Assembly: GCF_004331345.1 (NCBI RefSeq)
Contig: NZ_SJJZ01000002.1
Span: forward strand, 1,550,001-1,614,000
DNA: 64,000 nucleotides
Direction: 5' to 3'
From: Kribbella soli
GTDB lineage: Bacteria > Actinomycetota > Actinomycetes > Propionibacteriales > Kribbellaceae
In this document: piece after piece, positions 44,598 to 52,658 of the stretch
Layout of the letters: each line of letters begins with the position of its first letter
Position numbering within the stretch: position 1 is the stretch's first letter
The notes under the pieces: generated by a model
Told to the model about the DNA's origin: nothing
What the model saw: only the letters and a program-made list of their open reading frames with translations
The model's database searches: none
Translations under genes and position numbers: made by a program

Positions 44598-44703
44598 CGG
44601 AGCCAGGGGTACTTGCGAACGAAGTCCAGACCGCTCCACCACTTACCCAGACCCCACACGTTGCCAGCAGCAACCAGCGCCAGGGCGACAACCCCAGCTC
44701 CAG

Positions 44704-44741
44704 GAGTCGAACGGCCCTCTCCTTCAGGGACGTACGCCGCT
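44704..44741. promoter_or_regulatory. Weak operator pair between divergent genes
   Basis: GAGTCGAACGGCCCT (44704-44718, 10/15) and GGGACGTACGCCGCT (44727-44741, 11/15), centres 23 bp apart, between the stress-protein gene and the gene at 44833. Confidence 0.45.
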
Positions 44742-44832
44742 GTCCGATACGCCGCCGCCGGCGGACGGTGGAATCGGGAGATGTCTGCGCAGGACGTACC
44801 GCTCCTCATCGACCAGACAGGAGGCACGTGCC

Positions 44833-45333
44833 ATGACAACCACACTCGCGCTCCCACTGCGGCCCAGTGCCGAGATGGCCAGGCTGGCCCGCTTCCACCG
44901 CGACGTCGACTGGACCGGCACGATCCAGGCCGGCACCACCGGCCCTGACAGTCCTGCGATGACCGCGATCGGACAGGCCCGGTATCACATCATCCAGGAC
45001 GGGCTCTGGATCGTCGGCGACCACGATCAGGACCTGTACCTGACCGATGGCACGTTCGTCCGTCACTCGCAGCTTCACTGGGTAGCCGGCTGGGATCCCG
45101 AGGCCCGCGAGTACCGCGCATCGTCCGCCGACAGCGACGGTCACTTCAACTTCCTGTCCGGCACCATCGGCGGCAGATTGCTCACGTTCGAGACTGTCGG
45201 CCGCCCGCGCGTCCGCACTCGCCTGTTCTGGCACGTCGCCGACGCCGAATCGATGACCTGGCGCAACGAGGTCTCCGTCGACGGCGGGCCCTTCCACCTG
45301 GTCGAACGCTATGCCTGCACAAGCCACACCTGA
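44833..45333 (+). CDS. DUF1579-like beta-barrel protein
   Basis: 166 residues from ATG 44833 (GGAGGCACGTGCC upstream). The order of strands, SPAMTAIGQARYHIIQDGLW, then LHWVAGWDPEAREYRASSAD and GRLLTFETVG, fits the THAP4/DUF1579 lipocalin-like family. Function unknown; some members bind heme or small hydrophobic ligands. 12 bp before an SRPBCC gene, so the pair of ligand-binding-type proteins forms an operon. Confidence 0.6.
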   Translation: MTTTLALPLRPSAEMARLARFHRDVDWTGTIQAGTTGPDSPAMTAIGQARYHIIQDGLWIVGDHDQDLYLTDGTFVRHSQLHWVAGWDPEAREYRASSADSDGHFNFLSGTIGGRLLTFETVGRPRVRTRLFWHVADAESMTWRNEVSVDGGPFHLVERYACTSHT

Positions 45334-45345
45334 GCCGGCGACGCT

Positions 45346-45792
45346 ATGACTCACATCACCGGACAGGTCACTATCGAGGCGCCTATCGACGAGGTTTTCG
45401 ACATGGTCGCCGACGAGCGGAACGAGCCTAGGTACAACCCTCGGATCGTGCGGGCCGAGAAGGTGAGCGAAGGACCGATCGGCACCGGCTCGCGCTTCGC
45501 GGCCACACCCAAGGGCATGGGCGCGAAGGGCGAGATGACCCTGGAGATCGTGGAGTACGACAGACCGCATCGTCTGCACAATGTCGTGCGCTCGTCGTAC
45601 CTGCGCGTCGACGGAACGCTGACCTTCGGCGAGATCGAGGGCGGGACGCGCCTGAGGTGGGACTGGGACATGGTTCTGCTCGGCCCGATGCGGGTGCTGT
45701 CCCCGGTGCTGAGCTTGATCGGTCCCGGCTGGGAGCGCCGGAACTGGGTTGGGCTCAAGAAGTACCTGGAGTCCGGCTCGGCCGGCCGTTGA
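45346..45792 (+). CDS. SRPBCC-family (polyketide cyclase/START-like) protein
   Basis: 148 residues. Helix-grip signature: ITGQVTIEAPIDEVFDMVAD, RYNPRIVRAEKV, GPIGTGSRFAATPKG and a final amphipathic helix GWERRNWVGLKKYLES. Binds hydrophobic ligands in a deep cavity. Its ligand is unknown. The 3' end overlaps the reverse-strand remnant of a stress-protein gene by about 10 bp. Confidence 0.85.
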   Translation: MTHITGQVTIEAPIDEVFDMVADERNEPRYNPRIVRAEKVSEGPIGTGSRFAATPKGMGAKGEMTLEIVEYDRPHRLHNVVRSSYLRVDGTLTFGEIEGGTRLRWDWDMVLLGPMRVLSPVLSLIGPGWERRNWVGLKKYLESGSAGR

Positions 45793-46021
45793 GCACCGAC
45801 GCCCGTACGTTGACGGTCGGGTACTTCTGCCGGTACGCCGTGAGGCTTTCGACGAGCCAGTTCTTCAACAGCTGCCTGGTACTCGCGACCGGTGAGATGT
45901 GCTGGTCCGGCGCGTGCCAGCAATGGACGACCTTCAGCGACTGTCCGGTCCGTGCCGCCTCCGCGACCGGGAGCCGAGCACGACCATCTCCGCATCCGCA
46001 GCGTCGGTCAGGATCGCTCAA
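45780..46021 (-). pseudogene. Universal stress protein remnant
   Basis: Two pieces of a tandem Usp like the one at 14.5-15.3 kb are joined out of frame. From 46021 one frame reads AILTDAADAEMVVLGSRS, the end of domain 1. After a frame change comes EAARTGQSLKVVHCWHAPDQ, then LLKNWLVESLTAYRQKYPTV and NVRASVLNGRPS, the middle of domain 2. The rest of both domains is missing. No start, loop or end remains, so it is a dead fragment, downstream of the lipoprotein-like gene that is itself frameshifted. Confidence 0.75.
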
Positions 46022-46883
46022 TCTGCTGTGCGAATCGCCGTGACCGCGAAGGCCTCGACGCCCTGGTAGTGGCCACCGGTCGAAGCGACGATCACCACGG
46101 CCGGATCAGTTGCTCCCTGGAAGGTGACCTGTGCCGACCACGGCTGTCCTTCGCCGCCGGCGGCCACGCAGCAGAACGTCCCGAGCCGTGCGCCCGTGGA
46201 CGCCTGGCGTACGTCGACGCGAATCGCCTCGTCCACACCGGTGATCCGCCCGCCGACGGTCAACGGCGAGCCGGCGACGTGCCGTACCGCGGCTGTGTCA
46301 GCGTCAGGCTGCTGTCGCGCGTCCCGACGACCTCCCACGGCGCGTCGTCGCCCTGGCCCACCCGGGCGAGGTGAATGACGGCAGCGACCGACGGCGGGTT
46401 CTTGTCCGCCCGGTAGCCGACCGATACGAAGGCTTCGTCACCGCGGACGGACTTCGACACGACCAACCCGATCTCGTCGAAACCCAGGAATCCGTTCGTG
46501 AACGACAGCGCGGTCTGTGCCGGGTCCAGGTGCCAGGGCTGCGTGCCGCCACTGCGATACGCCTGCTGCCAGACCGCCGCGGCGCTCTCGGAGGTGAACG
46601 GCCACAACGGCTGGTAGCGGAATGTCCGGTGGTCAGGGCTCGTCGTCGACGTCCGCGAAGGCGTGGGTTTCGGCGTGGCAGTGATTGTCACCGTCGGGCC
46701 GGGCTGCGTGACGGTCGTGCTGGGCGCAGGCACCGTACTGGACGGCTCGTCGTCGTTGTTGAGCACGACGACCGTCAGCACCGCGACCGCGACGATCGCC
46801 AGACCCGCGAGCACGATCGCCCACCGAGTACCCGACCTGACGGGCCGGCCATCCGGAGATGCCGCAGGACGATTGTCAGTCAT
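46018..46883 (-). pseudogene. Membrane-anchored Gmad2-like protein, frameshifted
   Basis: The ATG at 46883 opens a frame with an anchor helix (WAIVLAGLAIVAVAVLTVVV, residues 21-40), a Thr/Pro linker and a domain of about 120 residues, ending at a stop near 46260. The natural continuation is in the next frame: GSPLTVGGRITGVDEAIRVD, GTFCCVAAGGEGQPWSAQVT and GVEAFAVTAIRT, a Gmad2 (immunoglobulin-like, spore-germination type) domain. The frames meet around 46293-46299; one lost base explains it. Joined, the protein would have about 287 residues. Lies 12 bp after the second Rv1733c-like gene, so co-transcribed. Lesion or assembly error. Confidence 0.7.
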
Positions 46884-46895
46884 GGTCTTGCTCCT

Positions 46896-47507
46896 CTACT
46901 TCTGGCCGCGGAGCCAGCGAGGTGCGACATCGAGCCATTCGGCGGCCCAGTCGTGCGCGCGACGGCGGTCCAGCGGGACCCGCGCGAGGCGCACAGCGCC
47001 CCACAGGAGGAGCCAGGAGCCCGTGACCATGAGAATCCCGATCCAGCTGCCCACCGCGGCGTTGTCGCCTCGCGATCGCGGTGCCGCAACGATGTCGCCG
47101 GCCCGGTTGAGCCAAACCGTCACCTCCGCATCGGCCTTGGTCCCGATCACGACATTCGTCGATCCCTGGCGCTGGAGACCCGAAGGATCGACGTAGCTGA
47201 TCTGAACCCGCGTCAGTACATTGCCGGGAGTCGTCGGCACCTGACCCTCGGTGCTCTCCAGCGTCCGCGCCCGCACCTCGTGCAGACTCACGCGTTGCCG
47301 TTCCGCCGAGGCGTCGCTCGCGTTGCGGTACGACGTGCCCACGGCCGCCCCGATCGGGACCAGCAACAGCGCGGCCATCAGTGCGCACCACAGCACGGCC
47401 ATCTCGATCCGGTCGGATCGGCGACGGAGCGGATTCCGCCTGAACCCCAGCCGACGGGCCAGCATCAGCACCCACAGCTCCCCGGACCGCTTCTTCCCGG
47501 TGCCCAT
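46896..47507 (-). CDS. Rv1733c-like membrane protein 2
   Basis: 203 residues, the same length as the copy at 23.9 kb and aligned end to end: GFRRNPLRRRSDRIE, first helix, an external domain with ISYVDPSGLQRQGSTNVVIG and VTVWLNRAGDIVAAPRSRGD, second helix and the ending PRWLRGQK. A clear paralogue. Family known from the DosR regulon, function unknown. The two-helix, external-domain layout suggests a sensor or cell-envelope role, which is inferred. A 14/15 operator is centred 72 bp upstream. Confidence 0.85.
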   Translation of the reverse strand: MGTGKKRSGELWVLMLARRLGFRRNPLRRRSDRIEMAVLWCALMAALLLVPIGAAVGTSYRNASDASAERQRVSLHEVRARTLESTEGQVPTTPGNVLTRVQISYVDPSGLQRQGSTNVVIGTKADAEVTVWLNRAGDIVAAPRSRGDNAAVGSWIGILMVTGSWLLLWGAVRLARVPLDRRRAHDWAAEWLDVAPRWLRGQK

Positions 47508-47571
47508 GACAACCTCCCCAACCCGGCGAACGACGTACCGCCAGAGTCACCCCGGTGCCACTGCGTAGGTC

Positions 47572-47586
47572 AGGGCCTAAGGTCCC
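47572..47586. promoter_or_regulatory. DosR-box-like operator before Rv1733c-like gene 2
   Basis: AGGGCCTAAGGTCCC, 14/15, centred 72 bp before the ATG at 47507. Confidence 0.65.
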
Positions 47587-47596
47587 GATCCGGCCG

Positions 47597-47630
47597 GCCC
47601 GTCGGCCCCGCGATGACGGGGCCGACGGGC
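47597..47630. terminator. Hairpin terminator of the aldehyde dehydrogenase gene
   Basis: Perfect 14-bp stem, GCCCGTCGGCCCCG with CGGGGCCGACGGGC, around a six-base loop, starting 6 bp beyond the dehydrogenase stop codon. Separates it from the operator of the next gene. Confidence 0.75.
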
Positions 47631-47636
47631 AGTTGG

Positions 47637-49157
47637 TCAGAACAGACCGAGGGGCTCGTCGCTGTAGCTGACGAGGAGGTTCTTGGTCTGGCTGTAGTGG
47701 TCGAGCATCATCCGGTGGTTCTCGCGACCGATGCCGGAGATCTTGTACCCGCCGAACGCCGCGCCCGCTGGGTACTGGTGGTAGCAGTTCGTCCACACCC
47801 GGCCGGCCTTGATGCCACGACCCATGCGGTACGCGCGGCTCCCGTCGCGGGTCCAGACGCCGGCGCCGAGCCCGTACAGGGTGTCGTTGGCAATCTCCAG
47901 CGCCTCCGGCTCGTCCTTGAACGTCGTGACCGCGAGGACCGGCCCGAAGATCTCCTCCTGGAAGACCCGCATCTTGTTGTGACCCCGCAGTACGGTCGGC
48001 TGGAAGTAGTAACCCTCGGCGAAGTCGCCCTCGATCTTCGCCCGCTCGCCGCCGATCAGCACCTCGGCCCCTTCTTCACGGCCGATCTGGACGTACGACG
48101 TGATCTTGTCGAGCTGCCCCTGCGACACCTGCGCGCCGACCTGGGTCTCGGTGTCCAGCGGGTTGCCCTGCTTGATCGCGGCGATCCGGTCCAGGCAGCG
48201 GCTCATGAACGCGTCGTAGATGTCCTCCTGGATCAGCGCCCGCGACGGGCACGTGCAGACCTCGCCCTTGTTGAACGCGTAGAGCACGAGCCCTTCGACC
48301 GCCTTGTCCAGGAACTTGTCGTCGTGCGCCATCACGTCGCCGAAGAAGATATTCGGGCTCTTGCCACCGAGCTCGACCGTCGACGGGATCAGGTTCTGCG
48401 CGGCGTACTGCATGATCAGCCGGCCGGTGACGGTCTCACCGGTGAAGCCGATCTTGGCGATCCGCCCGCTCGTGGCCAGCGCCTTGCCGATCTCGGCGCC
48501 CGGTCCGGTGATCACGTTCATCACGCCGGACGGCACGATGTCACCGATCACTTCGGCCAGCTTGAGGATCGACCACGGCGTCGGCGACGCGGGCTTCATC
48601 ACCGAGCAGTTGCCCGCGGCCCAGGCCGGCGCCAGCTTCCAGGCCGCCATCAGCAGCGGGAAGTTGAACGGGATGATCTGACCGACGACACCGAGCGGCT
48701 CGCGGAAATGGTACGCGACCAGGTCCTTGTCGATCTCCGTCGTCCGCCCTTCCTCGGCCCGTACGGCGCCGGCGAAGTAACGGAAGTGGTCGACGACCAG
48801 TGGGATGTCCGCGTTCAGGGTCTCGCGGACCGGCTTGCCGTTCTCCCAGCTCTCGGCGACGGCCAGCATCTCCTTGTTCGCTTCGACCGCGTCGGCGACC
48901 GCGTTCAGGACCTCGGCCCGCTCGGTCGCGGACTTCTCACCCCAGGCGTCCTTGGCCGCGTGCGCGGCGTCCAGCGCCAGTTCCACGTCCGCCTCGGTCG
49001 ACTGTGCGACCTCCGTGATCGGATCGGCCGTGGCCGGCGTCAGGTCGACCCGATAGCGCCCCTCCGACGGCGCCACCCAGCGACCACCGATGAAGTTCTC
49101 GTACCGCGGCTTGACCTCGACCGGACTGCCTTCTTTGCCAGGTGCGACGTACTGCAT
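47637..49157 (-). CDS. NAD+-dependent aldehyde (acetaldehyde) dehydrogenase, AldA/ExaC type
   Basis: 506 residues from ATG 49157 after [33 protein letters not shown], the catalytic Glu in [14 protein letters not shown] and catalytic Cys in [15 protein letters not shown] are the marks of acetaldehyde/aldehyde dehydrogenases that work beside alcohol dehydrogenases. The DUF779 protein that commonly partners this family is encoded 7 kb away next to the alcohol dehydrogenase, and both units share an upstream sequence module. Converts acetaldehyde to acetate with NAD+. Confidence 0.9.
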   Translation of the reverse strand: MQYVAPGKEGSPVEVKPRYENFIGGRWVAPSEGRYRVDLTPATADPITEVAQSTEADVELALDAAHAAKDAWGEKSATERAEVLNAVADAVEANKEMLAVAESWENGKPVRETLNADIPLVVDHFRYFAGAVRAEEGRTTEIDKDLVAYHFREPLGVVGQIIPFNFPLLMAAWKLAPAWAAGNCSVMKPASPTPWSILKLAEVIGDIVPSGVMNVITGPGAEIGKALATSGRIAKIGFTGETVTGRLIMQYAAQNLIPSTVELGGKSPNIFFGDVMAHDDKFLDKAVEGLVLYAFNKGEVCTCPSRALIQEDIYDAFMSRCLDRIAAIKQGNPLDTETQVGAQVSQGQLDKITSYVQIGREEGAEVLIGGERAKIEGDFAEGYYFQPTVLRGHNKMRVFQEEIFGPVLAVTTFKDEPEALEIANDTLYGLGAGVWTRDGSRAYRMGRGIKAGRVWTNCYHQYPAGAAFGGYKISGIGRENHRMMLDHYSQTKNLLVSYSDEPLGLF

Positions 49158-49224
49158 GATGCATCTCCTTCGACTCGACCGACCCCAGGCCCTTCGAGCG
49201 AACGCCTGTCCTCTTGCCGCCCGT

Positions 49225-49239
49225 AGGGCCGAAAGACCC
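49225..49239. promoter_or_regulatory. Operator before the aldehyde dehydrogenase gene
   Basis: AGGGCCGAAAGACCC, 13/15, centred 75 bp before the ATG. The 43 bp ending here (from 49196) closely resemble those ending at 56889 before the DUF779/alcohol dehydrogenase operon. Confidence 0.6.
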
Positions 49240-49258
49240 ATCGGCACCAGGACGCGAG

Positions 49259-49981
49259 CTATCTCACGTCGCGAGCTCGCGGCGGACGCCTGCCGATGCG
49301 GGTCGCCACGAACAAGCCGAAGAGGGCAAGGGCGCCGCCGACCAGGCCGTCGAACAGGTAGTGGTTGGCGGTCAGGACGATCGCCGCGAGCATCAGCAGC
49401 GGCATCAGCCAACCGAACAAGCGGATGAGCCAATGACCGCCGAGGCCGGCCACCGCGATCCCCATCAGCAGGTTCCAGCCGAAGTGCAGGCTCGGTACGG
49501 CGGCGTATTGGTTGACGAACGCCGGTGGCTGCAACACCCGGTACGCCGAGGTCCGCTCGGTGACCGTGTCGACGAAGCCGTACATCGTCAGGAACCGCGG
49601 CGGTGCGACCGGGAACACGGCGAAGATCACCAGACCGATCCCGCCGGAGATCAGCATCGCGTTGCGAAACCGCAGGTAGGCCTCGCGATGCCGGAAGAGC
49701 AACCACCCCAAGGTCGCCAGCAGCACCGGCCAATGGCCGTAGATGTAGATGTAGCCGACCAGCTCGGCCAGCCAACTGTGCGCGGTCACGGCCCGCTGCA
49801 GTCTCGGCTCGACGAACACGCCCGCGGAGCGTTCGAGATCCGCGACGTACTCGGCATTCCGGTAGGCGACATCGACCCGGGTCGTGATCAGCCCGCGAAC
49901 ACCGAAGTACAGGACGATCGCAGCCGTGATGACCGTCGTCTCCCGGAAGACGTGCCGCCTGCGGCTGCTCACGCGCAACAC
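49259..49981 (-). CDS. PAP2-superfamily membrane phosphatase (inositol phosphorylceramide synthase-like)
   Basis: 240 residues from GTG 49981, chosen because AGGGGGG lies just upstream. Six predicted helices. The catalytic motifs are [26 protein letters not shown] and [12 protein letters not shown], which supply the Arg/His residues of the PAP2 active site in the Aur1-like subfamily. It should dephosphorylate or transfer lipid phosphates at the outer membrane face. Divergent from a flippase-like gene and the GDPD gene, so this locus looks devoted to lipid turnover. Confidence 0.82.
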   Translation of the reverse strand: MLRVSSRRRHVFRETTVITAAIVLYFGVRGLITTRVDVAYRNAEYVADLERSAGVFVEPRLQRAVTAHSWLAELVGYIYIYGHWPVLLATLGWLLFRHREAYLRFRNAMLISGGIGLVIFAVFPVAPPRFLTMYGFVDTVTERTSAYRVLQPPAFVNQYAAVPSLHFGWNLLMGIAVAGLGGHWLIRLFGWLMPLLMLAAIVLTANHYLFDGLVGGALALFGLFVATRIGRRPPRARDVR

Positions 49982-50043
49982 CGTCGCCCCCCTGTCCTGT
50001 CGGTACTCCTTGTCCAGACTCGCGAGGACGGGCGAGCCGGAAC

Positions 50044-50080
50044 AGGGCCGGACCGCCCGTCGATCCGCGGCAAAGGTCCA
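50044..50080. promoter_or_regulatory. Operator pair between divergent lipid genes
   Basis: AGGGCCGGACCGCCC (50044-50058, 11/15) and CGCGGCAAAGGTCCA (50066-50080, 10/15), centres 22 bp apart, 70 and 77 bp from the two start codons. Confidence 0.5.
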
Positions 50081-50149
50081 TAACGGCAGGCCTTGCGCAG
50101 GCCGGTTATCTTCCGGATAGTGAAAGGCCAGGCCCGGAAGGAACCCCTC

Positions 50150-51046
50150 ATGCAATTGGGCCGTCAACAACTCCTGCGCGGTGTGCGCGCGCTCGTCACC
50201 CATCGTGGCCTTCGCGTCGCCGCGCTGGTCGTTGCGGTTGCGCTCTCGCTGTGGAACGTCGAACGTGTCCCGCACACCGCGCTACTTCCAGCCGTCGTCG
50301 GTCTGCTCCCGTTCGCGATCGGCAAGTACCTGCTGTGCCCGTTGCGCTGGCATGCGATCTCGACCAGCGGCCGAACGCGGCGATGGCACCTCCGCGCCTA
50401 CGCGGAGAGTGAGGTCCTCGGCCTCATCTCCCCCTGGCACGCCGGAGCCGATCTGTGGCGCGTCCACCGGTTGGAGACGATCGGCGTACGGCGGTCCAGC
50501 GCCGCCGCCGAAGTCGCGCTGGACCGCTTCGTCGGTGCGGTCGGCCTCGTCGCCGCCGTGGTGATCACCGGGGTGACCTTGCCGGTCACGGTGATCGCGG
50601 TCGCCGCCGGTGCCGCCGCTGCGGTACTCGTGGTGGCACTCGTCGTACGGCGCCGCCGCCCGAGCCTCACGGGTCGCTGGCCTTGGCCGTCGCCGAAGGT
50701 GTTCGCGTTCGGCATCCTGTTGTCGATCGGCTACCAGGCCACGATCCTCGGCCTGCTGCTCGGGTCCATCGACGCGGTCGGGGGCTCGGTGCCCGCTCTC
50801 CAGCTGATCGCGGTCTTCGGCGCCAGCCAGATCGCCGGAGTACTTCCGGGTGTGCACGGAGCCAGTCCCCGAGAGGGTGCTCTCGTCGCGGGCCTGGCCT
50901 CCATCGGAGTGTCGTGGACCGCCGCATTCGGTGCGGTCGCCCTGACGGCCTTGCTGTACTGGGTCCCCGCGCTTCTGCTGGGCGGTAGCTGTCTGTTCCT
51001 GCGGTGGCGCGGCTGGTTCACCGAACCACGGACGGGTACGCCATGA
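50150..51046 (+). CDS. Flippase-like membrane protein 2 (UPF0104/LPG-synthase membrane domain)
   Basis: 298 residues from ATG 50150 after GGAAGGAACCCC. Seven or eight predicted helices. LRWHAISTSGRTRRWHLRAY, then ISPWHAGADLWRVHRLETIG and GVLPGVHGASPREGALVAGL correspond to the conserved loops of the family, with the PG-GASPREG element replacing the more common TPGGIGV. A distant paralogue of the protein at 27.6 kb. Its stop overlaps the start of the GDPD gene. Confidence 0.78.
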   Translation: MQLGRQQLLRGVRALVTHRGLRVAALVVAVALSLWNVERVPHTALLPAVVGLLPFAIGKYLLCPLRWHAISTSGRTRRWHLRAYAESEVLGLISPWHAGADLWRVHRLETIGVRRSSAAAEVALDRFVGAVGLVAAVVITGVTLPVTVIAVAAGAAAAVLVVALVVRRRRPSLTGRWPWPSPKVFAFGILLSIGYQATILGLLLGSIDAVGGSVPALQLIAVFGASQIAGVLPGVHGASPREGALVAGLASIGVSWTAAFGAVALTALLYWVPALLLGGSCLFLRWRGWFTEPRTGTP

Positions 51047-51672
51047 GACGTCCGCTCGTGATCGCGCACCGCGCCGGCAACGACCTCGACACGCTGCGGT
51101 CGGCGCTCGACCACGGCGCCGACCTGGTCGAGGCGGACGTGCATGCTTATCGCGGCCGCCTCGAGGTCCGGCATCACAAGACCCTCGGGCCTTGGTGGCT
51201 GTGGGAACGGGGCGAGCTCGTCCGTCGCCGCAAGGTTCCCGAAGTCCGTGAACTGCTGGCGGCGGCCGCTGGTGACCCGCGGCTGATGCTCGATCTCAAA
51301 GGGCTCCATCCGCGCCTCGCGCCCAGGCTGGCCGAAATCCTGCCGGCCACGACCACGGTCACCGTGTGCACGCAGCATTGGTGGATGCTGTCGGCATTCC
51401 GTGACCGGGCGAGCGTACGACTCGTTCTGTCGGCCGGTAGCCGCCTCGGACTCCGGCGGCTGAGATCCCGCCTTCGCCGGCAATCGACGTACGGCGTCTG
51501 CGTCCACCGGCGGCTGCTCACGCCTCAGGTCGTCACCGAGCTCCGGCGCGGCGCCGAGGTAGTCCTCACCTGGCCGGTGGACACTGCCGACGCCTTGGCC
51601 GACGCCCGTCGTCTCGGCGTCGACGGCGTGATCGGTCGCGATGTCCACGACTCAAGACCAACACCGAACTAA
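51043..51672 (+). CDS. Glycerophosphodiester phosphodiesterase-family protein
   Basis: 209 residues. LVIAHRAGNDLDTLRSALDH, then GADLVEADVHAYRGRLEVRH give the family's HR, E-x-D and H catalytic elements; RLMLDLKGL and the final WPVDTADALADARRLGVDGV complete the TIM-barrel. Releases alcohols from glycerophosphodiesters. Shorter than the usual 240-260 residues and the substrate-loop insertion is small. Overlap with the flippase-like gene suggests joint membrane-lipid recycling. Confidence 0.82.
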   Translation: MRRPLVIAHRAGNDLDTLRSALDHGADLVEADVHAYRGRLEVRHHKTLGPWWLWERGELVRRRKVPEVRELLAAAAGDPRLMLDLKGLHPRLAPRLAEILPATTTVTVCTQHWWMLSAFRDRASVRLVLSAGSRLGLRRLRSRLRRQSTYGVCVHRRLLTPQVVTELRRGAEVVLTWPVDTADALADARRLGVDGVIGRDVHDSRPTPN

Positions 51673-51743
51673 CCCGTGAGATCCGCCGGCTCACCGAGGA
51701 GATCCACCGCTCCGTCGTCAGGCGACCGTGAGCCGGGCGCGGC

Positions 51744-51779
51744 GGGACCAACGGCCCTGATTCAGGGTCCAACGGACCT
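51744..51779. promoter_or_regulatory. Tandem operators before the Rv0079-like gene
   Basis: GGGACCAACGGCCCT (51744-51758, 13/15) and GGGTCCAACGGACCT (51765-51779, a near-perfect palindrome), centres 21 bp apart; 80 bp to the ATG. One of the clearest pairs. Confidence 0.7.
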
Positions 51780-51851
51780 GTACCGGTTCCGGTGTGTGGT
51801 GGCAGCGTGAAGCCATTGGCACCGACGCTGAGGCGCCTTTACGGGGGGATT

Positions 51852-52652
51852 ATGAGCACGGAAGGCCAGATTGTCCTGCCGCTGCGGTCGCCGACCATCA
51901 TTCCGGTCAGTACGACGGGGATCGTTCCGACCGACGCCGCGACAGTGATCCACGAACACCTCGCGCCGATCCTCGGTCCATGGGCGGCGCACAGCCGAGT
52001 CCGGCTCACCCGGCTGGCGGAGCCCGGTCTGCGCAGACCGCTGGTCGCGCAGATCGACGTACAACTGACTGCCGGCCACCGCGTTCGGGCTCAGACGGCC
52101 GCCGCGACCATGTCCGAGCTCGTCGCCGTGCTCGCGATGCGCACGATCGAGCAACTGCGGGTGTACCCGCACGCGCTGGCGGCATGTCTCCGAGGGCACG
52201 TCGTCACTGATCGCCTGCCCTCTCCGCCGGAGCTGCTGCCTCCTGAACGGCGCCGGCTGGCCCGCTGGAAGATCTGCCGCCCGGCTCCGACGACGGTCGC
52301 CGAGGCCATCGTCGTGCTCAACGCGATGGACTACCGGTTTCATCTGTTCCGGGAGAAGTTCAGCCGCCAGGACGGCATCGTGGTCCGGAGCGGATTCGGT
52401 CGGTACCGCGTCATTCAGTCCCGACCTAATCCGATCGGTCTCGAGGTCACCTCGCCGCCGATCGCGCTCACCGCGGCCGAGCGCCGAAGCGTCACCGAGG
52501 CGACATCACGGCTCGACCTCACCGGGGCACCGTTCGACATCTTCACAGACCAGGCGACCGGCCGCCTGCATGCCTTGTACGCGAGGTACGACGGGCACTA
52601 CGGCCTCCTCGGCTCCGAGGCAGCCATCAGAGGCGCCCGCCGATCCTGGTGA
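51852..52652 (+). CDS. Rv0079-like dormancy translation inhibitor (HPF-related)
   Basis: 266 residues from ATG 51852. Collinear with mycobacterial Rv0079: VRLTRLAEPG and PLVAQIDVQLTAGHRVRAQT in an HPF/S30AE-like amino part, AIVVLNAMDYRFHLFREKFS in the middle, and a C-terminal FDIFTDQATGRLHALYARYD then GHYGLL, which matches the shared signature LPF-x-FFTDQATGRGQ-LYSRYDGN-GL. Rv0079 is DosR-controlled and reported to bind ribosomes and inhibit translation. Operators upstream fit. Confidence 0.9.
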   Translation: MSTEGQIVLPLRSPTIIPVSTTGIVPTDAATVIHEHLAPILGPWAAHSRVRLTRLAEPGLRRPLVAQIDVQLTAGHRVRAQTAAATMSELVAVLAMRTIEQLRVYPHALAACLRGHVVTDRLPSPPELLPPERRRLARWKICRPAPTTVAEAIVVLNAMDYRFHLFREKFSRQDGIVVRSGFGRYRVIQSRPNPIGLEVTSPPIALTAAERRSVTEATSRLDLTGAPFDIFTDQATGRLHALYARYDGHYGLLGSEAAIRGARRSW

Positions 52653-52658
52653 CCGAAC

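Noticed and set aside
47595-47609. CGGCCCGTCGGCCCC, 11/15 to the operator and 23 bp from the strong site at 47572
   Set aside because: It is one arm of the perfect 14-bp terminator hairpin, which explains it better.
46371-49226. A 951-codon plus-strand frame
   Set aside because: It is antisense to the Gmad2-like, Rv1733c-like and aldehyde dehydrogenase genes, Arg/His/Asp-rich and without domains. A high-GC shadow.
47637-50081. Aldehyde dehydrogenase fused to a PAP2-antisense extension
   Set aside because: The extension overlaps the PAP2 gene in another frame. The strong ribosome site and family start fix the ATG at 49157.
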